Of a DNA stretch of 39,163 nucleotides, positions 13,988 to 22,065 are shown in pieces. The notes beneath the pieces were generated by a model. That model searched no databases. It saw only the letters and a list, made by a program, of their open reading frames with translations, and was not told where the DNA came from. The stretch spans positions 1 through 39,163 of the forward strand of contig CAJMLQ010000014.1 in assembly GCA_905214265.1 (NCBI GenBank), in the 5' to 3' direction. The translations under genes and the position numbers were made by a program. The stretch is from an uncultured bacterium. GTDB lineage: Bacteria > Bacillota > Clostridia > Oscillospirales > Ruminococcaceae. Position 1 is the stretch's first letter. Each line of letters starts with the position of its first letter.

Positions 13988-16900
13988 ATGAAACTGAGAA
14001 GAAAGTTATTGGCTGGTTTGCTGGCAGTGTCTGTTGCCTTGTCTATTGCCCTCCCTTCGATGGCTCTGGCGGCGGGAGTGTCCGGCCAGATTGACAGCAG
14101 CGAGTTCAGCGCCGGGAGCAGCGAACCAAGCGTTGAGGAGAGCGAACCCGACGCAGAAATCAGTGAATCCGGCGTGGAGAGTTCTGAAGAGACGAAAACC
14201 TGTGAGCACGGAAACGATCCGGCGGCCTGCGAACTGTGCGCGGCGTCCGGTGCGGCAGCGGTTTACGATACCCTGATGGCGGCGGGAACCATCGAAGAGT
14301 TCGAGGCGATCGCGCAGGCCCTGACGGAAGAGGATTTGGCGGCTTTTACCGAGGAGCAGATCGCCGCCCTGCAGGACCATGCCGAAGAGCTGGCCCAACT
14401 GGTCGAGCCGGAACTGCCCGAAACGGTTTCCTTCACCGAAGCGGCTCCGTTCCTTCCGCCGGTGACGGTGGAGACCGTCAAAAAAGTGCTCCTCCGCCGC
14501 AGCCTGATGGCGCAGCCCCTCGCCGCTGAGGAAGATAAACTGGTTTCGTCCAAAACCCTGACGGAATGGGATCCGGAAACGGGGACCGGCAAGCTGGTTC
14601 TGGAGGCCTATGCTACCGGAAAATATACGACGGAGACTGTGACAGAAGCGGTCCCCACCGACGTTGTTTTGGTGCTGGATCAGTCGGGATCGATGGCGTA
14701 CAATTTTGCCGGACAGTCAACGAATACTAATACGGACCGCCGTCAGTACGCAATGAAGCAGGCTGTCAACAGCTTTATTACCAAAATGGCGAAGAAATAT
14801 TCGGAGCAGGCCGATCACCGGCTTGCCATTGTAACCTTTGCGAGTGGCTCCAACGTGTTGTGCAATTGGACCAATGTGGATGCCGCTGGCAAAGATGCAC
14901 TGACAAAAGCGGTAAACGGCTTGGCGGATGCGCCTGCGGGTGCTACCCAGGTGGATCTGGGTATGGAAAAGGCGGAAACGCTGATGGGCTCTGGATATTC
15001 TTACACCGGAACCAACACAACTCGGAATAAAGTCGTCATCGTTTTTACGGACGGTGTGCCGACAAGTCGTACCGATTTTGAACCAAGTGTTGCGACTGCT
15101 GCGATTTCTTCCGCGAAGGCCTTGAAAGATACAGGTGTAACCGTTTATTCCATCGGCATTTTCAACGGTGCAGACCCCGACCAGCTTTATGGTGAGAAGT
15201 GGGATTATACGGTCTATAGTGATATTCCTTGCACGGGCGAAGTCGGCAGCTATTGGGGCGGTTCCTGGCTTTCCGGATTGATTGGAAGCAATGATTTTGA
15301 AGGGATTGATATTGCAGCCGGCAACCGATTCCTGAATTATCTTTCCACCAATTATGAAGATGCGACGGAAATCGGTGTGGAAAGAGGCACTTATAATCCT
15401 GGCAGCCACTTGGGTGGTGGCGGAACCGGCTACAAAATCACAAAGAATTTCACAAGAACCGCTGATGCAGACCAAAGTTATTATCTGACCGCGGGTGACG
15501 CTGCAGCTCTTGATAAAATTTTCGAATCTATCCAGAATCAAATCGGCTCCGGCAGCACATCCGTTACCCTGAACGCGGAATCCGTGGTCCGGGATGTGAT
15601 CTCGCCGTACTTCACCGTCAACGGCGACACCAGCGGCATCAAGGCCTATGCGGTTCCCTCAACCGGGAAAACGGCCGACGGCTATCAATTTGATGAAAGC
15701 GGCAAAACGGAACTGACCGGCGCAATCACCGTCAGCGGCAAGACCATCGACGCCAGCGGCTTCGATTTCTCCAGCCGCTACGTTGCGGAAAACGCCCGGC
15801 CCTCCGGCGACAATCCCAATTATTACGGCGAAAAGCTGCGGATCGAGATTCCGATCAAGGCGGAGGATGGCTTCTGGGGCGGCAGCGGGGTCCCCACCAA
15901 TGGGGAAGGCTCCGGCATTTATATGAGAAGCGATTCCACCGACGCGGAATATTCTTTCCCTTCGCCTACGGCTGACGTGCCGATCAATATCCCCGCGCCC
16001 TCGGCAAAGAACCTGAACGTCTATTACGGCGCGGATGGGAGTACGCTTGCTGACGCCAGCTTCTATGACGCTATCGAGCGTCCGACCGGGGAGGATGCGT
16101 GGAAGGCAGCCTATATCACGGATATCACTTATGCTGTCAACGGGAAGCCTGCCGGCAGTGTGACGGAGGATTGCGAGTTTACTGTCACCGCTACCGCTGT
16201 TTCCGGTAAACTGACCGGTTCGAGCACCTCGGGCAGCGGCCTGGTGAACGTCTTCACTCCGGAGATCACCTTCCGCGACATCAATGCCTATCTGGGCACA
16301 ATCCCCACATACAGTGGGAATTTCACGGTAAGCTGGAAACATGCGACGGCTTCCGGTGCGATCCTCGGCACGGAACCGGTCCTTTCTTACACGTTCAATT
16401 CTGCGGCAGCCAGCGCGGTTGACGACTATTATGTGAAGGCCGCGTCGGTCGGATATGGCTCCGTCACGATCCCTCTGGATAAGGTTTCGTTCCGGCACGC
16501 CTGCGGCTTGAGCGGCTGCGGATTTGACAGTGGGAAGGGCCAGTTTATGGTCCATGTATTCAAGCCTACCGTCACATGGAAGGACAGCACCATCTATCTG
16601 GGCGAGACCGCAGATTATGCCGGCAACTTCGTCGGTGTTTCCTGGTTCCACGGCACCGCGGCGGCTCCCGCAGCTATGGGGGATGCGCCGGTCCTGGCTT
16701 ACGAGTACAGCGTGCCGGCCGGTATGCTTGAGGCGGAAACCCCGGTCAATGTTACGGTGAAAATCGGCGGCATCGACTATACCAGCCACACCACCTTTGC
16801 CTGGCAGAAGGCTCCGGACTGCGGTGCGGGCTGCACAAAGCCCGGCGATGATGAGTTTGTCGTGCACGTCAAAACCTGCTCGCTGACGGTGAGTAAGGAT

Positions 16901-17335
16901 TTCTCCGCAAACGGTACGTACGATGCCGGCGATACCTTCCTCGTTACCGTGCGGGGCAGCGGAAATGCCCTTGCATCTGCGAAGAGTTACACCATCGCCC
17001 TGGGCACCGGCGGCGGCGCGCTCAGCGATACGGTGACCCTTACCGGCCTGCCGATCGGTACGTACACTGTTGTGGAGGATGAAAGCTGGTCTTGGCGGTA
17101 CGACGCGCAAAACAGCGGATCGGAGACCTTGAGCAGAACGACTCCCGAAGGGAGTGTTAGGATCACCAACGATCTGGTCAAAACCGGTTGGCTCTCCCAT
17201 GAGGCCAGCGCAGCTAACGACTTTGATCCGCCTGCCAGTGCCCTGGAAAGAATGGCCCAAGTAATGGCGGCGGTTCTGCTCCCCAAAAAGCTGGGGAGCG
17301 AAGTCCCCGGTGCGGAAGGAGGAGAAGCAGAATGA
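13988..17335 (+). CDS. Large secreted von Willebrand factor A protein
   Basis: A 1115-residue secreted protein. Residues 1-28 form an ordinary Sec signal ending ALA-AG, not a SipW-type one. A Ser/Glu-rich linker and a helical region follow. A vWA domain (about 220-520) carries a complete metal-ion adhesion site: DQSGS (D231, S233, S235), T320 and D355 in FTDG. Two repeats of about 100 residues follow, each with the pattern (I/V)T(F/W)(R/K)D...YLG....Y(A/S)GNF..(V)SW.H (about 757 and 858). A Cna-B/SpaA-like module ends at about 1075 (GTYTVVEDESW, then SVRITNDLVKTGWLS). There is no LPxTG motif, hydrophobic tail or repeat anchor, so it must be held by other proteins or released. The next gene overlaps its stop by four bases. 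Confidence 0.85.
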   Translation: MKLRRKLLAGLLAVSVALSIALPSMALAAGVSGQIDSSEFSAGSSEPSVEESEPDAEISESGVESSEETKTCEHGNDPAACELCAASGAAAVYDTLMAAGTIEEFEAIAQALTEEDLAAFTEEQIAALQDHAEELAQLVEPELPETVSFTEAAPFLPPVTVETVKKVLLRRSLMAQPLAAEEDKLVSSKTLTEWDPETGTGKLVLEAYATGKYTTETVTEAVPTDVVLVLDQSGSMAYNFAGQSTNTNTDRRQYAMKQAVNSFITKMAKKYSEQADHRLAIVTFASGSNVLCNWTNVDAAGKDALTKAVNGLADAPAGATQVDLGMEKAETLMGSGYSYTGTNTTRNKVVIVFTDGVPTSRTDFEPSVATAAISSAKALKDTGVTVYSIGIFNGADPDQLYGEKWDYTVYSDIPCTGEVGSYWGGSWLSGLIGSNDFEGIDIAAGNRFLNYLSTNYEDATEIGVERGTYNPGSHLGGGGTGYKITKNFTRTADADQSYYLTAGDAAALDKIFESIQNQIGSGSTSVTLNAESVVRDVISPYFTVNGDTSGIKAYAVPSTGKTADGYQFDESGKTELTGAITVSGKTIDASGFDFSSRYVAENARPSGDNPNYYGEKLRIEIPIKAEDGFWGGSGVPTNGEGSGIYMRSDSTDAEYSFPSPTADVPINIPAPSAKNLNVYYGADGSTLADASFYDAIERPTGEDAWKAAYITDITYAVNGKPAGSVTEDCEFTVTATAVSGKLTGSSTSGSGLVNVFTPEITFRDINAYLGTIPTYSGNFTVSWKHATASGAILGTEPVLSYTFNSAAASAVDDYYVKAASVGYGSVTIPLDKVSFRHACGLSGCGFDSGKGQFMVHVFKPTVTWKDSTIYLGETADYAGNFVGVSWFHGTAAAPAAMGDAPVLAYEYSVPAGMLEAETPVNVTVKIGGIDYTSHTTFAWQKAPDCGAGCTKPGDDEFVVHVKTCSLTVSKDFSANGTYDAGDTFLVTVRGSGNALASAKSYTIALGTGGGALSDTVTLTGLPIGTYTVVEDESWSWRYDAQNSGSETLSRTTPEGSVRITNDLVKTGWLSHEASAANDFDPPASALERMAQVMAAVLLPKKLGSEVPGAEGGEAE

Positions 17336-17886
17336 GGCATCATCAGAAAAGACGTATCCGGCCGCTGATTCTGGCGGTATCGCTTATCCTGCTGCTGGCT
17401 GCCGGCACGGGCGGCACGCTGGCGTTCCTCATCGACCGGACGGATCCTGTAGAAAACGTATTCACACCCGGCAGAGTGGTGGTGGAAGTCACGGAGGACT
17501 TCAATAAGGCAGAAAAGAAAAACGTTCAGATTCAGAATACCGGCAATACAGACGCCTATATCCGCGCTGTGTGGGTTGCCAACTGGGTGGACAGCGAGGG
17601 GAATATCGTGGCTCCAGCCCTGGCAGCGGAGTACACCGTTACCGGAACCGGCGAAAACTGGTTTCAAAAAGACGGCTACTGGTACTATGCGGCAGCTGTG
17701 GCGCCGGGAGCTTCTACAACGAATCTGATCGATGCGCTCAAGCCGGTGAACGGCGCCTGTCCCGATGGTGCTCACCTCCAGGTAATCATCCTCAGTCAGG
17801 CTGTTCAATCCCAGCCTGCCGACGCATTAGCGGCGGCGGAATGGCCGGTAACCATCAATGACGCCGGAAATCTGGCGGCGGAATAA
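17332..17886 (+). CDS. TasA/camelysin-like protein 4 (SipW-type signal peptide)
   Basis: A 184-residue secreted protein whose ATG overlaps the vWA gene stop (ATGA), so translation is coupled. The basic start RHHQKRRIRP is followed by a hydrophobic core and GTGGTLAFLIDRTDPVENVF with TPGRV, a SipW-type signal. The mature domain has VQIQNTGNTDAYIRAVWVAN, a segment found in camelysin-like proteins, and near the end LQVIILSQAVQSQPADALAA, which matches the (A/V)(I/V)Q motif of the other three. Tight coupling to the vWA gene suggests the two products work as a pair. Confidence 0.8.
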   Translation: MRHHQKRRIRPLILAVSLILLLAAGTGGTLAFLIDRTDPVENVFTPGRVVVEVTEDFNKAEKKNVQIQNTGNTDAYIRAVWVANWVDSEGNIVAPALAAEYTVTGTGENWFQKDGYWYYAAAVAPGASTTNLIDALKPVNGACPDGAHLQVIILSQAVQSQPADALAAAEWPVTINDAGNLAAE

Positions 17887-17899
17887 AGGAGGCGGCAAT

Positions 17900-18739
17900 A
17901 TGAGAATTTTACGAAAAAGCAAGCGCTTTACCGCCGCGCTCCTCACGCTGTCCTTTCTCTTCGCGGTCAGTGTAGCGGGAACGGTTGCTGCGGCCCAGGG
18001 CCTTGGCCAGCCTACTGTTACGATCTCCGAAACAGGCGGCAAAGCAGTCATTCAGTTCAGCAGCCCCAATCTGTTTGAGAACTTTCAGGGCGTAATGCCG
18101 GGGGATTCCCTGGAACAGAAGATCACCGTTCAGGCAGACAGCAAAAACAGCAACTACTACAGCCTTTACCTTTATGCCCGAGAATGCGTCTATCCGACGG
18201 ATACCTCCGGCGTTTCCTCCGAAGCCAGCGGGCATCCCTCAAATCCGCAGTTCTACAATCCCGACTTCCTGAAGCAGTTGACCATTCAGGTGAAGAACGG
18301 CACGGCGGATTTGGGCGGCGCCAGCATCGGTGACGGCGGAAACGGTATTCTGCTGGGAACCTTTCAGCCCGGCTCATCCATTGAGCTGGAGGTAAGTCTC
18401 CTGGTGGATTTGGAAATGGGAAATGAGTTTCAAAACGCACAGGCGTATATTGATTGGGTGTTCTATGCCCAGGAGAATAACCCCTACATTCCCCCCCCTT
18501 ACTCCAGACCGGAATCCAGTACCCCGGCTGAGGAAATTCCAGAGGAGTCAGTCCCTGCCGCGGAGCCTTCCGCTCCGACTGAGGAGGAAATTGAGGAGGA
18601 AGGCGTCCCTACGGTCGACGCCCCCCAGACCGGCCGCAGCGCCAGTTTGTTGATATGGCTGACTCTGGCGGTATGCAGTGGATTCTGCATCGTACTCCTC
18701 CTCGTGACAAATCGCGGAGAGAAAAAGCGGGAAAGCTAA
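17900..18739 (+). CDS. Wall-anchored surface protein with PQTG sorting signal
   Basis: A 279-residue protein starting at 17900 after AAAGGAGGCGGCAAT. It has a classical signal peptide with an Ala-x-Ala site near residue 30. A beta-rich domain (about 35-200) follows, then a Pro/Glu/Ser-rich spacer of about 45 residues that can cross the wall. The C-terminus has DAPQTG (about residue 242), a hydrophobic segment and a KK-R tail, the layout of sortase substrates with a variant of LPxTG. It is the last gene of the sipW operon, so it may anchor the fibre or the vWA protein to peptidoglycan. No sortase gene is in the window, so a housekeeping sortase would be needed. Confidence 0.8.
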   Translation: MRILRKSKRFTAALLTLSFLFAVSVAGTVAAAQGLGQPTVTISETGGKAVIQFSSPNLFENFQGVMPGDSLEQKITVQADSKNSNYYSLYLYARECVYPTDTSGVSSEASGHPSNPQFYNPDFLKQLTIQVKNGTADLGGASIGDGGNGILLGTFQPGSSIELEVSLLVDLEMGNEFQNAQAYIDWVFYAQENNPYIPPPYSRPESSTPAEEIPEESVPAAEPSAPTEEEIEEEGVPTVDAPQTGRSASLLIWLTLAVCSGFCIVLLLVTNRGEKKRES

Positions 18740-18756
18740 TCGGTAAATTCGATATT

Positions 18757-18804
18757 AAAAAGCGCGGAAATCCCCGGACTGTCCGGAAGATTTCCGCGCT
18801 TTTT
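18757..18804 (+). terminator. Terminator of the sipW/TasA-like operon
   Basis: A 16-bp stem (18757-18772 with 18789-18804) ends in TTTTT, with a small extra hairpin in the loop. It lies 17 bases after the last gene of the operon. Confidence 0.88.
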
Positions 18805-18835
18805 ATGGAATTTTATGATGACTGTCCAAGAAAAA

Positions 18836-18882
18836 TGCGCCCGTGGTAAGAAGCGTATGACACGTTTCTTACCGCGGGCGCA
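18836..18882 (-). terminator. Terminator of the leftward oxidoreductase gene
   Basis: A 20-base arm pairs with 18863-18882 with two mismatches. On the reverse strand it is followed by ATTTTTC. It lies about 40 bases past the stop of the Gfo/Idh/MocA gene. Confidence 0.8.
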
Positions 18883-18919
18883 GCTTTGTGTTTCAGGTGA
18901 TGGCAAAAAGGTTTCGCCG

Positions 18920-19978
18920 TTAGAATACGATCTCCCGGTGCTGCTCGCTGGAGTCGTAGATGCCCTGCATGATCTTGGAGGTGATGACCGCGTTGTCAAT
19001 GTGAGAGGGCAGCTTTTCGCCGGTGCGGACACAGCGGACGAAGGAATCAATCTCCGTCTGGAAGTGGGGACGGGAGGTGTAAGTGGGGGTAGAACTAAAG
19101 AGAGCGCCGTTCTTCGAGGTGTACAGGGTGAAGTTTGCGCCGTACTGGAGGCGGATGCCGCCCTTGTCGCCCATGAAGTCGATGTAGCACTCGTTCTCCC
19201 CGATATTCTGCGCCCAGGCGCCGTGAACGGTGATGACCGGCCCGGCGGTGCGGATCAGAGCGGTAACGGAGTCATCAACGTCATAGGTGCCGTCGTATTT
19301 GGGCGGGCCGGCCCACATATTGGTGTAAACATAGTCCTTCATGTTCTTGCCCAGTTTGCAGAAAACCTCGCCGGAAACGGTCTTAGGGGCGGGGTCGCCG
19401 CAGCAGTACATGACGATATCCAGGTAGTGAACGCCCCAGTCGATAAGCGCGCCGCCGCCGGCAACCGCTTTGGTAGTGAAGTCGCCGCCCAGGCCGGGAA
19501 TCGAACGGTAGGCCCGGAAACTGGCATAAACGTGGAAGACCTCGCCCAGCTCACCGCTGTCGATGATGTTCTTGATGACGTTGACGCCGTCGTTGAAGCG
19601 GTTGACGACGCCGATGTTCAGGACCTTTCCGGTCTCGTGCTGGACTTTCTGCATTTCCAGGGCCTCAGCATAGGTACGGGCAGCGGGCTTTTCGCAGAGC
19701 ACGTTTTTGCCGGCGCGCAGGGCGTCAATGGCGATGACGGAGTGCATCCGGTTGGGGGTGCAGACAGAGACCGCTTCGACCTCCGGGTCATTGAGGGCAA
19801 CGTGGTAGTCCTCGATAACAATGCCGCTGCCGTATTTTTCTGCAGCTGCCTGAGCCCGCTCAGGGATGATGTCGCAAAAATATTTGATCTCTGCGTCCGG
19901 GTTGTTGGTGTAAGACGGAATGTGAGCACTGTTGGCAATGGTTCCGCAGCCAATAACCGCAACTTTTACCTTGCTCAT
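18920..19978 (-). CDS. Gfo/Idh/MocA-family oxidoreductase
   Basis: A 352-residue NAD(P)-dependent sugar or cyclitol dehydrogenase-like enzyme. The N-terminal Rossmann fold has the motif VIGCGTIANSAHIP (GxGxxA at 10-15), the conserved EKP is at 96-98, and the C-terminal half carries GGGALIDWGVHYLDIVMY, the family region holding the catalytic His and Asp. TAGGAGG precedes the ATG. The gene lies 31 bp downstream of an AraC regulator in the same direction and probably depends on it. The substrate is not determinable; family members oxidise inositols, glycosides or amino-sugar derivatives. Confidence 0.92.
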   Translation of the reverse strand: MSKVKVAVIGCGTIANSAHIPSYTNNPDAEIKYFCDIIPERAQAAAEKYGSGIVIEDYHVALNDPEVEAVSVCTPNRMHSVIAIDALRAGKNVLCEKPAARTYAEALEMQKVQHETGKVLNIGVVNRFNDGVNVIKNIIDSGELGEVFHVYASFRAYRSIPGLGGDFTTKAVAGGGALIDWGVHYLDIVMYCCGDPAPKTVSGEVFCKLGKNMKDYVYTNMWAGPPKYDGTYDVDDSVTALIRTAGPVITVHGAWAQNIGENECYIDFMGDKGGIRLQYGANFTLYTSKNGALFSSTPTYTSRPHFQTEIDSFVRCVRTGEKLPSHIDNAVITSKIMQGIYDSSEQHREIVF

Positions 19979-20009
19979 TTGGAAACCTCCTAAAGTCAGT
20001 GAGTATGAT

Positions 20010-20933
20010 TCAGCGGGTATCCCCGCCGGATTCCATTGGATCGTCCCCGCCGTCCCGCAGGCGGTGGAGGTATTCAGTTGGCGGGACGTTCATGACCCGC
20101 CGGAATGCTTTGCTGAAGGACTGCAGGGTGTCGTAGCCCAACCGCATGGCGATTTGGGTGACGTTGTACCGACCACTCTTCATCAGTTCAATGCCGGCCT
20201 CGACCTTTTTGCGGGTTAGGTAGCTTTGCAGGGTCTCGCCGGTACGTTCCCGGAAAAGATGGGAGAGATAGCTCCCGGAATAGCCCAAAGCGCTGGCAAT
20301 CTCTCGAACCTCGCCGATATCGGCGGCGTGGTTTTCGATGTAGCGGATGGCGCTGTAGACGGTATTTCCGGCCGTATCCGCCGCTTTTGGCGGAAGAAAG
20401 GTTTTCGGCGGCACTTCCCGGAAGTTTCGGTAGGCCAAAACCAGAACTTCGTTGAGCAGGCTTTCAATGGCCAGTTGAGAGCAAGCCCCGCCGGTGTAAA
20501 ATTCGTTGACCAGCCGCAGCAGAGGCGTGCGAATGTCATAGCGGTCTTTGAGCAACCGGGTCTGCCCAAGGTCGGCAAAAAAGCTGCTGAGCACCTGATA
20601 ATCGCCGTCCAGCCGGTCATCCAGCAGAAAGCCCAGGTAGAGGTACCGCAGATTTTCCCGGGAGTCCGAACGGATGAGGTGGCTGTCCCCTACCTGATTC
20701 AGAAACAGGTCGCCTTCCTCCACCCGTTGGAGTTCCCCATTGCATTCAAAGAAGCCGGTACCGGAAACAATGTAACTAATTTCCGTGCACCACTGAATAT
20801 GCCGCAGTACCTCATACCCCGCGCTGCACTGCATCTCCCCGACCTGATAAAGCCGGATGAAGCCGTACCGCTTTGACTCCGGCATGCTGTTATCAAAATG
20901 GTAGACCTTTCCGAACCGCTCTGCATCCTGCAT
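20010..20933 (-). CDS. AraC-family regulator
   Basis: A 307-residue regulator with an N-terminal cupin-like sensor (about 20-150, including IQWCTEISYIVSGTGFFECN and GDLFLNQVGDSHLI) and a C-terminal AraC double helix-turn-helix (about 200-300: IASALGYSGSYLSHLFRERT and IAMRLGYDTLQSFSKAFRRV). The start at MQDAERF is preferred to an ATG 18 codons earlier because that one would lie upstream of the promoter -10 box. It is encoded just ahead of the Gfo/Idh/MocA enzyme and likely responds to the sugar that enzyme handles. Confidence 0.9.
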   Translation of the reverse strand: MQDAERFGKVYHFDNSMPESKRYGFIRLYQVGEMQCSAGYEVLRHIQWCTEISYIVSGTGFFECNGELQRVEEGDLFLNQVGDSHLIRSDSRENLRYLYLGFLLDDRLDGDYQVLSSFFADLGQTRLLKDRYDIRTPLLRLVNEFYTGGACSQLAIESLLNEVLVLAYRNFREVPPKTFLPPKAADTAGNTVYSAIRYIENHAADIGEVREIASALGYSGSYLSHLFRERTGETLQSYLTRKKVEAGIELMKSGRYNVTQIAMRLGYDTLQSFSKAFRRVMNVPPTEYLHRLRDGGDDPMESGGDTR

Positions 20934-20958
20934 CGCAGTCACCCCCGTTCTGTCTCCC

Positions 20959-20987
20959 ATTATACCTGAAAATCTTTCGGAAGACAA
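20959..20987 (-). promoter_or_regulatory. Promoter of the araC-oxidoreductase unit
   Basis: On the reverse strand TTGTCT (20987-20982) and a perfect TATAAT (20964-20959) are spaced by 17 bases, 26 bases before the chosen ATG. Confidence 0.75.
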
Positions 20988-21012
20988 TGCCGCAGGCTAA
21001 ATCTTTTGGGGG

Positions 21013-21870
21013 TCAGTCGTCGATCTCCACCCACTGGCCGGGAACCTCTTCAGCCTTATGAGCAGCTTCAATCATCGCCATGACGGAGATGGTCTGCGCT
21101 TTATTGACGGCGCCTTCTCCGGTTTCAAAGAAGTGGAGCATATTCACAATGAATCGGTCGAAATACGCAGAGGCGTCGGGGATGTTTGCCAGTGTTCCGT
21201 CGCTGTAGCGGACGGTGACGACGAAGGGCGTAGGGCCGTCCCAGCCGAACAAGGTGGCGGAAGCCGCCTTCCCGCCCTGGAAGGTGATCAGATAGTTGGA
21301 AACATTTCCAGCCTTGGTGTACAGGATGCGTTCCGCAGGCGTGTTCATGACGAGTGCCAGAGGCTCGAACTGATGCACCAGGTAGTTTTCCGGGACGCCG
21401 GGACCGTAGGTGTCAATAAAGACCGCCTCTTTATCCGGCAGGTCTGCCAGCTCTTTGGCATAGCGCAGCGCGGAAGAAGAATACACAGGGGTGTGGTATT
21501 CCTCAGCCAGAGCAAAGAGATCCCGTGCGATCTGAGCAGAGGGGGCGAAAGTTTTGTCCACATAGACCCGTTTCCCGGAGCGCAAAGGCTTTTGGCAGAG
21601 TTCCCAGTGCATTTCCGGGTTATCCGGGGAAAGGACGATGATGCAATCGCTCTTTTCCACCACTTCATCGATGGTGAGGCAGCGCTCCATTCCCATGTCG
21701 GCGCACCATTGTTCCGTGGTCCGTCCGCCTTTTGGGGAGTCAATGTGACCGTAGGCGTACACCGCAGCCATTTTCCCGCCGGACGCTTTGCGGATGAATT
21801 CTGGGTAGTTGTTGGCGTGCCATTCATCCAAGAAATAGTCGATGAAACCGATCTTCAGAGTTTCAGACAT
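21013..21870 (-). CDS. Divergent Gfo/Idh/MocA-like oxidoreductase
   Basis: A 285-residue protein, shorter than usual for the family. It keeps the general layout: strand, helix and an NAD-fold with VEKSDCIIVLSPDNPEMHWE and GKRVYVDKTFAPS, where VDKTF occupies the place of the EKP motif. The glycine-rich GxGxxG loop is absent (IGFIDYFLDEWHANNY instead), and the C-terminal sheet is short. The ATG at 21870 follows CAGGAGGGATTTT. It lies upstream of the AraC gene, which has its own promoter, so the genes may share a topic but not necessarily a transcript. Cofactor binding and activity are uncertain. Confidence 0.75.
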   Translation of the reverse strand: MSETLKIGFIDYFLDEWHANNYPEFIRKASGGKMAAVYAYGHIDSPKGGRTTEQWCADMGMERCLTIDEVVEKSDCIIVLSPDNPEMHWELCQKPLRSGKRVYVDKTFAPSAQIARDLFALAEEYHTPVYSSSALRYAKELADLPDKEAVFIDTYGPGVPENYLVHQFEPLALVMNTPAERILYTKAGNVSNYLITFQGGKAASATLFGWDGPTPFVVTVRYSDGTLANIPDASAYFDRFIVNMLHFFETGEGAVNKAQTISVMAMIEAAHKAEEVPGQWVEIDD

Positions 21871-22065
21871 AAAATCCCTCCTGTCGGGCAATATTCCGGT
21901 GAATCCGGACAACATCATCATAATCCATTTCAATCAAAAAAACGCGCTGGAATCTTGGAAAGTGATTATCCAAAACTGCGGTCTTTTCCAAAAATATCGC
22001 AAAGGCTGGAATTTCAGAAATAAACATGGTACAATGTAAAAAAACCTCAGGGAAGGAGTCGTATC

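Noticed and set aside
14717..17260. Long open frames on the reverse strand opposite the vWA gene
   Set aside because: They have no ribosome-binding sites or recognisable domains, and the forward frame has a signal peptide and a vWA domain. They are a by-product of high GC content.
18815..19993. A 392-codon forward open frame opposite the Gfo/Idh/MocA gene
   Set aside because: The reverse strand encodes a full, motif-complete oxidoreductase with a ribosome-binding site and terminator. The forward frame has none of these.
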